A stretch of DNA of 64,000 bases, taken from NCBI GenBank assembly GCA_963576475.1, contig OY754973.1, positions 7,035,052 through 7,099,051 of the forward strand. Reading direction: 5' to 3'. Under the pieces are notes generated by a model that was not told the origin of the DNA, ran no database searches, and saw nothing but the letters and a program-made list of their open reading frames with translations. The stretch comes from Molanna angustata (taxonomy: Eukaryota > Arthropoda > Insecta > Trichoptera > Molannidae). This document shows positions 32,350 to 42,519 of the stretch, piece after piece (position 1 is the stretch's first letter; the number at the start of each line of letters is the position of its first letter). Made by a program: the position numbers and the translations under genes.

Positions 32350-33125
32350 ATTAGAGCAAACGTTTTAATAGTGTAGGTGTATTAAGTAGGTGGATTATAT
32401 GGAAAATATACATGTAGAACCATAATCATTTTTAATTATCGATGAAGTTTTTATTTGGTAGCTTATAAGCTAGTTAATGCCCTAACAAGGCGAAATAGGC
32501 CTATCGCGCTCAATTAAATTAATGTAGAATCAAAAAGTCTTTACTTTTTATTATAGATATAACATATAATCATTTTTGTTTGATTAAAAAATATCTAGTC
32601 AAACTAGTTGATTAATCATTCTACGAATTATTATTTCTTTTTGAATAGGCCGATCGTTTTGCCTGGCTTTTCCAACTGATGAAATAAAAATTATAAAGAC
32701 GTTTTTGTATTAAATGTGTGTGTTTACAAATATTAATTTTAAATGGAGAAAAATGAACGATGCGTTACATTGAACGAAATTTGTAATACTTATAAGTAGC
32801 ATTTTCGCCATCCTCGATGATTGATTAACGGTTAGTGATACGGTTTTATGGGAGGCATCAATATTCAACCCTCGTGCTGGACGTGAAGTGGCTTCTACTT
32901 CTTCCATCTATCCCTACATCTACCTACCAACCATCCTTCCCGTCTCCTGCTAGGACCCTGCGGCTGAAACAATGATTTAGGGAGATTTTGCAGACTTTGG
33001 AGCGTTTTTCGGTCGTCGAACCTATTAAATCAAACATTTATCACGAAAACCTCTCAAGCGGTCGCTTTCTGTTCAACGATTCTCACACTGAGTAAGATTA
33101 AAAAAAAAAACAGAATTCTGTTGAA
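32350..33125. other. unique DNA, GC-richer at the end
   Basis: AT-rich to 32640. From 32800 to 33095 it is less AT-rich with 'CTCCTGCTAGGACCCTGCGG' and GGTCGTCGAACC. No coding or RNA feature recognised; a 65-codon minus frame (32710-32907) lacks a motif. Confidence 0.35.
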
Positions 33126-33129
33126 GTCC

Positions 33130-33850
33130 TTATTTATTTCATACGAACCTATCTACATCAAGATTTTGTACGTACGATTTATAAAATTAGTAAATTTTTT
33201 ATTTTATACGTACCTATCTACATCAAGATTTTGTACGTACGAATTATAAAATTAGTAATTTTTTTATTTCATACGTACCTATCTACATCAATATTTTGTA
33301 CGTACGAATTATAAAATTAGTAAATTTTTTATTTCATACGTACCTATCTACATCAAGATTTTGTACGTACGAATTATAAAATTAGTATTTTTTTTATTTC
33401 ATACGTACCTATCTACATCAAGATTTTGTACGTACGAATTATAAAATTAGTAAATTTTTTATTTCATACGTACCTATCTACATCAAGATTTTGTACGTAC
33501 GTATTATAAAATTAGTAAATTTTTTATTTCATACGTACCTATCTACATCAAGATTTTGTACGTACGAATTATAAAATTAGTATTTTTTTTATTTCATACG
33601 TACCTATCTACATCAAGATTTTGTACGTACGAATTATAAAATTAGTAAATTTTTTATTTCATACGTACCTATCTACATCAAGATTTTGTACGTACGTATT
33701 ATAAAATTAGTAATTTTTTTATTTCATACGTACCTATCTACATCAAGATTTTGTACGTACGAATTATAAAATAAGTAATTTTTTTATTTCATACGTACCT
33801 ATCTACATCAAGATTTTGTACGTACGAATTATAAAATAAGTAATTTTTTT
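33130..33850. repeat. 65-bp satellite, 11 units
   Basis: ATCTACATCA recurs at 33151, 33216, 33281, 33346, 33411, 33476, 33541, 33606, 33671, 33736 and 33801, an exact 65-bp period. Each unit holds TACGTACCTATCTACATC and TTTTGTACGTACGAATTATA, with a GTACGTAC palindrome. Variants after the palindrome (GAATT/GTATT) and before the T run (AGTATT/AGTAAAT) show a three-unit pattern repeated in units 4-6 and 7-9. Confidence 0.95.
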
Positions 33851-34305
33851 CCTCTTATTATAAAGCTTTTCTTATTATCAAATTGCATTTTTAGTGTTTC
33901 GTCGTATTTCACAAATTATGTAAAAGACAATAAAGAATAGGTATAACCAATTTAATTTATCTAAAGCAGGGAAAAAATTCAATGTCTTCGTACATAATAT
34001 ATGTGCCATCATAAAAACATCATAAAAGTTAATACTACAAAAGTACATTTTTCACTCTTTAAACGCATAAATATTTAAATATCATAGTATTTTTTTTTAG
34101 TGTGTCGTTTTATATTTAGTGACAAAGGTAATTTTTCTGATGTAATCATAAATAATGTTTGATGTTTAATCATAAGCCCTGGACCATGAATTTTTTGAAT
34201 CCCCAATCCACACCGACATGATTTGTACTATACACTTAATATTATTCAATTATTGTATTATAGGATTCAATATACAATGAAATTACGTAAACTCTCAAAA
34301 TAATT
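33851..34305. other. unique AT-rich DNA, no gene seen
   Basis: No feature recognised. Confidence 0.4.
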
Positions 34306-34312
34306 TTTAGAT

Positions 34313-34460
34313 GGGTCGATGGCAGAGCGGTTAGCGCGAGTGGTCTCGAGTTCGAATCCTGCCTCGACCGATTTCGTTCACCTATAGCACAAGCATTTAT
34401 GCTTATTTTAGGGAACGTAGGAAGATGTTTATGTACTTGTTTAACAAGGACATATTTATT
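34313..34460 (+). mobile_element. SINE-3, best copy
   Basis: A tRNA-like head: box A TGGCAGAGCGGTTAGCG from 34320 and box B GAGTTCGAATCCT at 34348-34360, closed by TCGACCGA pairing with GGGTCGA at the start. The short tRNA-like head is followed by 'CACCTATAGCACAAGCATT' and TTTTAGGGAACGTAGGA. Fragments of the same family are at 985-1110 and 51890-52185. It is not called a tRNA gene because the anticodon arm is deleted and the downstream body is shared with dispersed copies. Confidence 0.7.
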
Positions 34461-34654
34461 TTTTTATTTTATTAAAAAAAGGCAGAAATTATCCTAATGA
34501 TTGGGTGGAATGTCACGTAAGCAGAATAAATCTGTATTTTTTGTACTTACATATATGTCTTCCACTTTGCTATTTTTTCATTTTTTATCGTTCTGGTGTT
34601 ATTAGATAACAAAATAATTTTGTCTATATTTTAATAGGTAGTATTTTAATAATT

Positions 34655-34826
34655 TTTTTTTTCTATATTTTTTTTTTTTTTTTTTTTGTCTATATTTCCA
34701 CAGGTCCCACAGACAGGATTTGCCTTGTGGGCTTTTTGGGTGCACGGTTTCTTTATTTTTATATTATGTAAATGTGTAATGTTTTATAAACCATGTACCA
34801 AATCTAAAAATAAATAAATAAATAAT
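34655..34826 (+). mobile_element. LINE 3' end with terminal hairpin
   Basis: A T18-20 run (about 34668-34688) precedes 'CAGGTCCCACAGACAGGAT' and TTGCCTTGTGGGCTTTTTGG, in which CCCACA pairs with TGTGGG. The tail is AAATAAATAAATAAATAATC. The loop is similar to that of 27147-27180 while the stem sequence differs. Confidence 0.5.
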
Positions 34827-34984
34827 CATAAAAAATAACACTAAGGTTTACTTATAAATTTCAGTGGTCAAAAATGTTTGTGTTCGATTACTTACTATGT
34901 ATTTGAGAATATTGAATATAAACCGACGTTTAATCAGTCTTTTGTACTGACGGAACTTGTCGCAAATAATACGTAATAAATTAT

Positions 34985-35185
34985 CGGCCTTCGTGATTGG
35001 TTAGGTCTCTGACTACTGATCCAAGGGTCCCGGGTTCGATCCCGATGGAGACACAGTTTTTAATTGTGTTATCAGTCTGGATCTGTGAGTCTCCAGAGTG
35101 TGGCAACTCGTTGTTGGGTACGTGTTAAATTAATATTTGACAGTGCCTGTAAGTTGCCCGAGAAATAATATAAAATAAAATAAAA
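34985..35185 (+). mobile_element. SINE-2 copy
   Basis: 'CGGCCTTCGTGATTGGTTAG' (box A slightly damaged), box B GGGTTCGATCCC at 35032-35043, then GGAGACACAGTTTTTAATTG, TCAGTCTGGATCTGTGAG and a tail of AAATAAAATAAAAT units. It lacks the ACGATTAATATCGTAA block present in the 36232-36465 copy. Confidence 0.75.
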
Positions 35186-35189
35186 TCGT

Positions 35190-35700
35190 AAGACCGCATA
35201 AGTAAAAAATATTTGATATTAATTAATATTTCTCTTTTTTTTTCAGGTATGTCTACTTTCTATGCAAATCAGTGGTTATAAATAGTATGTAAGTTACATT
35301 TTCTCATTATATTGTAAATACTTGTATCTGGTTTAAGTATGTAATGTGTTTTTTTTGATAATTAAATAACGGAAACACACAAGTTCCGAGTAACTTTTTT
35401 ATCGATAATTTTTATATCCTATGAATGATCTATCCTATAGTAATCAGATCTATATATAATGTCATTCTATTCCATCTCTTGTTTTTGTACCTTTGAATTT
35501 TTCACTTTTCTAGTTGTGTTATTACCTACTTCCAGTAATCACTTCGTTCCATTTCAAAATTCTTTCGCGTGTATAATATATCAAAATTTTCTTGTACAGG
35601 ATTTGACCTACATTACCTAGCTCGCTTTGAATTTTCGTTCATTATTTCATCACCATAAATCTCTTCCACTAATGTTACCATTTTGTTGGTTTGCTCACTG
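35190..35700. other. unique AT-rich DNA, no gene seen
   Basis: No repeat or gene recognised. Confidence 0.4.
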
Positions 35701-35784
35701 ATGCACTCCTTTATGTCTGCCATAAATAGATCTCGGCGGTGTTTGGTGCTCTACCACAGCACAGTCTCAAATCATCTCATAATC

Positions 35785-36032
35785 TTACAACGCCGAAATT
35801 TGGCTCAGTGCCATCTTCTCCAGCGATTGCACGCCATCTGGTATTCCATGATTTGCCACTAACTTCGTCTCCAGAGAGATAGAGAATTTTATTTCGCTAA
35901 GTTTTTCGCCATTCAAGGAGAGTGTCCTATTCAAGAAGGCATAGATTATATCACTGCCGGTCACGAACCCTGGCTGTATCTTGCGAAAATTTATGTTATT
36001 AATCGTCGCAATATTCTTTGAATATGTAACCT
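35785..36032 (-). other. unassigned open segment, possible exon
   Basis: A minus-strand frame without an obvious ATG at its start runs for about 80 codons to TAA at 35785. It reads KIQPGFVTGSDIIYAFLNRT, then GEKLSEIKFSISLETKLVAN and GIPDGVQSLEKMALSQISAL. Composition is balanced and the DNA is less AT-rich than its surroundings (35750-35990). The upstream edge has TATGTAG before GTTACATATTC, a weak splice-acceptor look. No family recognised. It could be an exon, a retroelement piece or a gene relic. Confidence 0.25.
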
Positions 36033-36231
36033 ACATACATTCAAATTTATAAAATTTATGCTTATTTCTAGTAAGCATTATCACATAATATATTACAAAA
36101 CATCAAGTATCGTGACGAAAATGATACGTTTTAAAGGATCTTTTTTATGACTTGTAATGATAATTTTTGTTTTTGACTTACATAGTTCCCGGGCTAAAAT
36201 TTTCGTCAACTTATGTATGTACATTAGTGTA

Positions 36232-36465
36232 TTTATTTATTTATTTATTTATTACAGCTTCTCGAGTAACTAACAGGTACTATGTCAAATATTAATTTAA
36301 CACGCACCCAATAACAAGTTGCCACATGCTGGAGACTTACGATATTAATCGTCTCACAGATCCAGACTGAAAACACAATTAAAAACTGTGTCTCCACCGG
36401 CAATCGAACCCGGGACCTTTGGATCAGCAGTCAGATACCCAACCAACTGAGCCACGAAGGCCGAC
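36232..36465 (-). mobile_element. SINE-2, best copy
   Basis: Minus-strand tRNA-derived SINE with an intact box A TGGCTCAGTTGG (complement of 36443-36454) and box B GGTTCGATTGCC (about 36399-36410). The head reads GTCGGCCTTCG. The body has 'GAGACACAGTTTTTAATTG', GTGAGACGATTAATATCG, TGGCAACTTGTTATTGGGTG and ends in (AAAT)n at 36232-36254. Other copies are at 7166, 34985, 38345 and 60115. Confidence 0.85.
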
Positions 36466-36654
36466 ATTTATTAGTATGTGCATTTATTAGCATTCTTCGA
36501 CGGATTGCAATCTCTGAATGCATTTTGATGATGCCTATTTCTATTGTTTACATTTTTTAGTCAAAAATAGATAAACTCCAATTTCCAGAACATGAGATCT
36601 TTGTTTTGACAGGTGAAATCATGCAGAAGAACTTGACCATTGACCATCCATATG

Positions 36655-37320
<666 letters not shown>

Positions 37321-37445
37321 TCAATATTAAGTCGCTGGACGTAGGGTACATACATGGGTCCAAAAGCCAAAATAGGAGACCAGTGGAAGAACTTAGAAGT
37401 GGCCTACATCCAGCAGTGGAGAGAAGGAAGAAGAAGATTCTACTA
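37321..37445 (+). mobile_element. LINE 3' end with (GAA)n-like tail
   Basis: 'GTGGCCTACATCCAGCAGTG' followed by GAGAGAAGGAAGAAGAAGA resembles the coding end and tail of RTE-like LINEs recalled from Lepidoptera. Only the last 100 bp is present; the upstream side adjoins the A-rich minisatellite. Confidence 0.5.
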
Positions 37446-37489
37446 ACAATGACAAATCAACTTTTTTATGACAAATTTATAACATATGT

Positions 37490-37605
37490 ATGAATAGAGA
37501 CGAAGTTGAAATAGTATAGGAGAACCAGGAACCATTGACTCCCGACAAGGAAAAACATCCAATGTTTGCGTATAGGTATGCAACAATAAAAATATTCGAC
37601 AAATC
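37490..37605 (+). repeat. Rep-J copy, internally deleted
   Basis: Shares AGAGACGAAGTTG(A/G)AATA and TAGGAGAACC(A/G)GGAA with the start of 51160-51610, then jumps to AAAAACATCCAATGTTTGCG and CAATAAAAATATTC, which correspond to the end of that copy. Confidence 0.5.
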
Positions 37606-37620
37606 AACTTTTTTGTTCAT

Positions 37621-38016
37621 CATGAATCAATCAATAATTCTTCTTCTTCCTGGCGCTGTCCTAACTTAACACCTTGATCGACTGTTAAAATCTGCTCTTC
37701 TTATCTTCATACTGTATCTCCCTCGGTTCTGGGTGTCGGTATCCTCAAGGCTTGAAGTACTCTCGCGGCAATCCACGTCTGTGAATATTATTTTCACCGA
37801 CGTTGATTGTTATTTTTTGCACTATTGTGCCGAAACCACGAGTCTAGAGGAGCCTCTAGAGCTACTCTTCGTGCCATGTATTATTTGTTATTCTTACTAG
37901 CGTTCTGCGAAGGGGCCGTTTTCAGTCCCCATATGCGGAGCGGGTGGAGGTGGCCGTAGCTAGCTAGGCCGTTTCTCTGCATATTTTTTTCATTTCGTCA
38001 TCCATGAATCAATCAA
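37621..38016 (-). mobile_element. retroposed insert with 14-bp TSD
   Basis: CATGAATCAATCAA occurs at 37621-37634 and 38003-38016, a perfect 14-bp direct repeat around a 368-bp insert. The insert starts TAATTCTTCTTCTTCC, the complement of a (GAA)n tail, so it is a minus-strand retroposition. The body is paralogous to 10255-10550. No protein readable. Confidence 0.8.
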
Positions 38017-38344
38017 ATATTGATTACTTTTTCATTCTTCTGCCCTGCATTCTAGTTTCTAGTCGTCTTTGGATATAACTTTTATATCATATAAATACTT
38101 AGTCGTGGAATACCAAAATAGATTTGCACCAAATGCAAGTATGTAGGTCAACGTGATAACTGAGCCGCAGTTAGAAGATTCATTAGTATAATGAAATGTT
38201 ATGAGATTTATTTGACGCAAAACAACTAAACAACGAACTACTGACCACAAAATGGAATATTTGCACATGCTAATGTAATGAAGATGATTATCAATGACCA
38301 ACATTGTATATTTGTCTATTAAAATAAACTGAAGCAAAGTATTT

Positions 38345-38515
38345 TTGTATGTACATATTGTATCTCGAGCAACTATCAAATATCAATTTAACATGTATGA
38401 AATAACAAGTTGTCATATTCTGGAGACGTGTTACCAATCTACCTGAAAACACCATGAAAACCAGGGACCTTAAGCTCAGCTAGATATCTAACTAACTGAA
38501 GGCGAGAACGTTAAC
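38345..38515 (-). mobile_element. SINE-2 copy, degenerate
   Basis: Contains 'TCTCGAGCAACTATCAAATA', AACAAGTTGTCATATTCTGG and ACTAACTGAAGGCGAG in reversed SINE-2 order. Box B is reduced to CAGGGACCTTAAGCTCAG and the regulatory boxes are not functional by sequence. Confidence 0.55.
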
Positions 38516-38884
38516 GATAAGCAAGCGCTGGAAATGGACGCGCGCATGATTAATGCAAATTACTCACCTTCTGGTAGATTTGAACTCTGGCCGCTAAACT
38601 CAGCCATAATTTTATCCAGATTTTCATCCCGCTGAGCCATCGTGCTACGTCACAGTGGCGGTGGAGGTTGACATTTGTCATTTTAGCACCATTGTGTAAA
38701 GGGATATTATGTATGTCCGACGTATAGGGTTGTCACAACTTTCGGAAACCAATACGGGATGTTTTAACATTCATTAGAATTTAATATTTGCACATGAAAC
38801 ACCGAAACATGCCGTTTTAACCGTAACAAAACACGATGCATGTATACATAATCAAAGATAAATCACAAACTTTGTTAACAGCTT
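38516..38884. other. unique DNA, no gene seen
   Basis: Includes a short GC-richer patch at 38630-38690 (GTGGCGGTGGAGGTTG). Nothing assignable. Confidence 0.4.
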
Positions 38885-39069
38885 CACTGAAAAAAAAATT
38901 ATGACAACCGAACTGGCTACCTGTAGTTTTAGCCAAACCTTTGTTATCAGTAATCTATTTATGACCGTAATTACTGTTTGCTGAGGGCACGAAATATTTA
39001 GTAGCACAAAACGAATTTTTTTCTAGTCACTATAGTTCGGTTAATTTTAACAAGATTTTTTTTTCAGTG
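38885..39069. mobile_element. short MITE with inverted ends
   Basis: Left end CACTGAAAAAAAAATT then ACAACCGAACT; right end AGTTCGGTTAATTTT then GATTTTTTTTTCAGTG. These are inverted repeats over about 33 bp with small offsets. The 185-bp element has no coding content. Target duplication is unclear, perhaps TT. Confidence 0.55.
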
Positions 39070-39600
39070 TTTCCTCAATGGGCATCAAAAGTTTTAATTA
39101 TAATAAAAAGTAATTTAAAAATCAATGTTCCTACCTAGTCCTATAAAGTATTTTTAACTTTAAGAACATTCACGGTTTCAGCGATAACTTTGTAACATCC
39201 CATTATTATTAGAAAACCTCAACGTGATACTAGATTGTATCACTTATTTGGTGTTATCCATTATCATTCAAATGTCGACATAAATGCTCCTTTAAAAAGA
39301 ATGTGCATCACGTCATATAATAATGTATTCAAGAATCAGGATTTGTTTGTTGATATCATAACAAAACATTCAGCAATTAATGTTGTCAGTAGTTAATATT
39401 GATACGTTTTCGGATTTTCGTCCATCTTCAGCATCGTTATCCATTGATTTGAGTATTAATTAGTGAAGTTTAGTGAAAGTAAAATTGTACCTACAGTTTT
39501 TCGAGTGTGGGTATTTTGAATATTTGGTCAGTATAAATAATTTAGTTCTTTAAGCTATTCATTGATAGTATGGAGATGATTTTTTCTAAATGTATTTTAT
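39070..39600. other. unique AT-rich DNA, no gene seen
   Basis: No feature recognised. Confidence 0.4.
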
Positions 39601-39639
39601 TCTAATTGGTTATACTCAGCCTGCACATAATTAGCTTCC

Positions 39640-40190
39640 ATATGAAAAAAAACGAGTGGGTTGTGGCAAACGCTATAATTCTCACTACCAAGTCACTTAC
39701 ACAAATTTTGTATGAAAAATTTTCAACATTTTCATGGAATGAGTTTGTTCAATATTTTTTTATTTATTCAATGCCATTTTATGCAAGTTATGTGTCTTTT
39801 TACTAATTTGATATTAAAAAAATCTTATTTTAAGTTTCCTGAGCTAGGGGTCATATTGAAATATTTGACAGTTAAAAAAATTGAGAAGCACTGTTCAGAT
39901 ATCCTTCAAAATTTAATGGGGTCTAGGTGAGTATTTGATAAATAAATTTGCAAAATTTAAAAAGAATCGAATTATTACTTTAATCTATAAAAGATAAAGT
40001 AAAAAAAACACGTCGTACATAGTACACAGCACAGAGCACATAGTACACAGCACACACACACACATTGTGATGAAGCTTTCAGAATACCGCATGATACTTG
40101 TTGATAATATGCAATAAAAATAATAGCCTAAAAATTGCGAAATCCTAAATCCCCACTGTATCCCCTTGGGTTAGTGAGGAGTAAAAATAC
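39640..40190 (+). repeat. Rep-F copy with subterminal inverted repeats
   Basis: Starts AAAACGAGTGGGTTGTGGC and ends at 'TATCCCCTTGGGTTAGTGAG' GAGTAAAAATAC. Near the start, TTCTCACTACCAAG is the inverse of CTTGGGTTAGTGAGGA near the end. Between are TTTCCTGAGCTAGGGGTCAT, 'GAGAAGCACTGTTCAGATAT' and, at 40020-40072, a short ACACAGCAC-type repeat. Open frames (39606-39930) are not protein-like. Confidence 0.65.
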
Positions 40191-40249
40191 TGTGCAGGCA
40201 CATGCTGTGTTTCAAATATTATTTATTATCATCGTTTTCGGGTGTCTCG

Positions 40250-40400
40250 TTAGAGCCGGATTCATTAATGAGGATCACCACCCATTCTGAATGTAGTGCC
40301 TTTTTAGACGAGACGAGATGTGTGTGGGGATACACGCACGTGTCGCGATACCTTTTATACTGCAATGCAAACCCGCACACCTGCCGCTGGTTACCCCACA
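40250..40400 (-). promoter_or_regulatory. promoter-like inverted arm (left)
   Basis: On the minus strand the order is CAGCGGCAGGTGTGCGGGTT, GCAGTATAAAAGG (TATA-like, complement of about 40353-40361), CGTGTATCCCCACACAC, CTCGTCTCGTC and ACTACATTCAGAATGGGTGG with an ATG then GGTGGTGATCCTCAT and a stop. The same order appears on the plus strand at 41125-41300. The two arms point away from each other. The conserved block spans promoter, leader and first codons, as would be expected from duplicated first exons. Confidence 0.4.
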
Positions 40401-41124
40401 TTATGGTATATTCCTTGACGGTGTGAATGGATGAATGAATAATTGAATGTATTAATTTATGGGACGTATGACAACCCTGCCCTACCGATGGACCACTCGA
40501 GTATCCGAGCTATATGTCGCATTATTATCAGCGTCATTGTCGGTAATATCATTTTATTCGGCTATCCACCTCATCTGGACATTATATTTTTATATTTTAT
40601 GTGGATTGATGTCTCCACTATTAACCGCAGCGCCGACTGTCGTATTATATAATATTATTACTCACTTATTATATTCCTCATCTTGAACAAATCGAAAAAC
40701 CGTGTACCGTATCATCGACGGCCGTTTGAAGAGGGAAAATTTGAAGTATTACGATTGATGGTCACTGAAGATTTATACTTTGCATGAGTGTGCATGTTGT
40801 GTCAATTTTCGACAGAAAACGATAACGGCATTTTGAGTTGTTCGTGTGTGACATGTGTATGTTGAAAGAGAATCATAAAAATCTTGTACAGGTAAACAGG
40901 ACGATCGTATCCGTATAGAATATATATCCTTTCTTCAAACCCCTAGTCCCTCTCCCATCCACCTTTTTTTTCTGTTAAATAATTGTGTTTATATGCTTAT
41001 ATATTTTAATGTATTCATGAGTGAAAACCTTTTATTAGTTTCCCTGTTTATCATTATCTTACATTTATCATTTTACCATTTTTTTATCATTTTTATATAT
41101 TTTATGTTTATTCATTCATAACCA
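40401..41124. other. spacer between divergent arms
   Basis: About 725 bp between the inverted promoter-like arms. Contains a GC-richer 40480-40740 section with CATCGACGGCCGTTTGAAGAG and AT-rich sequence. No known element seen. Confidence 0.35.
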
Positions 41125-41305
41125 GCAAAAGATATGCGGGTGTGCATTGCCTTATAAAAGGGAGCACAACACATCAGTGTATACCCCACACACCAGTCTC
41201 GTCTCACCAAAAAAGCCACTACATTCAGAATGGGTGGTGAACCTCATGTGAAACTATGTCAGATGTTATTGTTGCCCCTTATTTTCGATTACCCGGCTCC
41301 GTTAT
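41125..41305 (+). promoter_or_regulatory. promoter-like inverted arm (right)
   Basis: 'GCATTGCCTTATAAAAGGGA' contains TATAAAAG at 41153-41160. ATCAGTG follows at 41173-41179, like the arthropod initiator TCAGT, though 23 bp from TATA is shorter than usual. Then come 'CCAGTCTCGTCTCACC', ACTACATTCAGA and ATGGGTGGTGAACCTCATGT (ATG at 41230). A short frame runs MGGEPHVKLCQMLLLPLIFD and ends within about 35 codons. No second exon was identified. Confidence 0.4.
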
Positions 41306-41391
41306 ATTTTATGAAAAAAAAAACTGGCGGTTTCTGTTGAATAAATAAAAAATTTATACATTATATTAAAGAAATGAAATGAATAAAATGG

Positions 41392-41580
41392 GAACGGTAT
41401 TTTGAAAGACGGAAATGTCAAAAGCATGAATAACAGACGAACATGTATAAGACGATGTATGAATGTCGACAAGGCGATGAATGTGTGTCGAGATAGAAAT
41501 AAGTGGCGTTCGGTTCTCTCTGCCTACCCCGCGAGGGACATGGCGAGATGGTATGTATGTATGTAAATAAAATAAATATA
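41392..41580 (+). pseudogene. LINE-R 3' end, strongly 5' truncated
   Basis: Frame reads NGILKDGNVKSMNNRRTCIR then RCMNVDKAMNVCRDRNKWRS and VLSAYPARDMARWYVCM, the extreme C-terminus of LINE-R. It continues in the 'CCCGCGAGGGACATGGCG' / GTATGTATGTATG 3' end and an AAATAAAATAAATATA tail. It is less decayed than the copy at 25830-26797. A target duplication was not identified. Confidence 0.7.
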
Positions 41581-41639
41581 CGTTACGAAACCTCTAAGTT
41601 GGTGGTTTTTGCATGCTAAAGTCTCTTTCTTCCTAGTAC

Positions 41640-41695
41640 ACGCGTCTTTGCTTAAAACTGTCGATTCTCTTGAACAAATCGACAGTTGGATTATA
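41640..41695 (-). mobile_element. isolated HINE 5' hairpin
   Basis: ACTGTCGATTCTCTTGAACA and AATCGACAGTTGGA flank a shortened loop at 41649-41688. This is the HINE end palindrome with most of the stem-internal sequence removed; no HINE body follows. Confidence 0.5.
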
Positions 41696-41859
41696 TGGAC
41701 GGTTTCTCGTTGTAATAAAATGTCAACAACATGTTACAGCTCTTGTAATTTGCACTTTTGTTCTTAGAGGTGCTGATTTTTATCGTCTGTCACGGGGAAC
41801 GCGTTAACACAAAATACGCCATAAAAATCTCAAGTTATTTACGAAAACATTTTTATAAC

Positions 41860-42105
41860 GTACATACTATCACGCCGTGTCCCTCACGGGGTGGGCAGAG
41901 CGAATCGAATGCCATGTTAATCTACATATCTTGCCACGCATCCCTTGTCTCATCGACATTCACGCATCGTCTCACACTACTCGTATGTTATTCGAGCTTC
42001 TTTCATTACCTTCTTTCATCGTGCCGTTCTTTTTTGTCTTGATTATCACAACCTCTCATTCCATTCCTGTGATCCTTCAGAATCTTGTTCAAATGGATTG
42101 TTTTC
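41860..42105 (-). pseudogene. LINE-R 3' end fragment
   Basis: Minus-strand copy: 'ACATACTATCACGCCGTGTC', CCTCACGGGGTGGGCAGAGC, CTTGCCACGCATCC, then CGACATTCACGCATCGTCTC (complement of the RRCMNV region) up to CATTCCATTCCTGTGAT. The plus-strand frame over it (41877-42458) is antisense and not a gene. Confidence 0.65.
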
Positions 42106-42124
42106 ATTTATTCAAAATAATTGT

Positions 42125-42325
42125 TATAAAAATAATAATAAATACTTCCTTGCACCCTGGACACGTAGCGAGTTTGTTGTTTACCAACTTCCAGCCCAGT
42201 AAAGCAAGAATTGATTGTGAAATAATTTTTGATAAATTTTTCCTCTGCTGGAAATCGAACACAGGATGCTCGTACAGAAGCCAGACGGCTTACCAACTAT
42301 ACCACGACTCGGCGGTTGTTTACAT
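42125..42325 (-). mobile_element. SINE-1 copy
   Basis: On the minus strand: CCGCCGAGTCGTGGTATAGT, TTGGTAAGCCG (box A), 'CTGGCTTCTGTACGAGCATC', GTGTTCGATTTCC (box B), a shortened body and CAAACTCGCTACGTGTCCAG, GGGTGCAAGGAAG at its 3' end with an (ATTT/ATT)n tail near 42110-42135. Open frames on both strands here derive from the SINE. Confidence 0.7.
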
Positions 42326-42519
42326 TGTCGAGCCAATATACGTTCGATGCGTTCTTCGAAGCAACACCAACTCAAATCAAAACGAATTTATCAAAAAGAC
42401 ACGTCATTTCTTTAATGTCAATCACTTTTTTTGTTTTTATCTTATACCATATCAGTAACAAATTTAATCCTTCTCCATCCTTTTTCCTTCCCGTCACAGG
42501 CAAATATATCATAATTTTA

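Noticed and set aside
33130..33850. CRISPR-like array
   Set aside because: The 65-bp units are contiguous with no unique spacers and the DNA is eukaryotic; it is a satellite.
34313..34372. Candidate serine-like tRNA gene
   Set aside because: The first and last bases pair, but the anticodon arm is missing and the downstream body marks it as SINE-3.
41877..42458. 193-codon plus-strand open frame
   Set aside because: Antisense to a LINE-R end and then SINE-1; the apparent length is chance read-through across two repeats.
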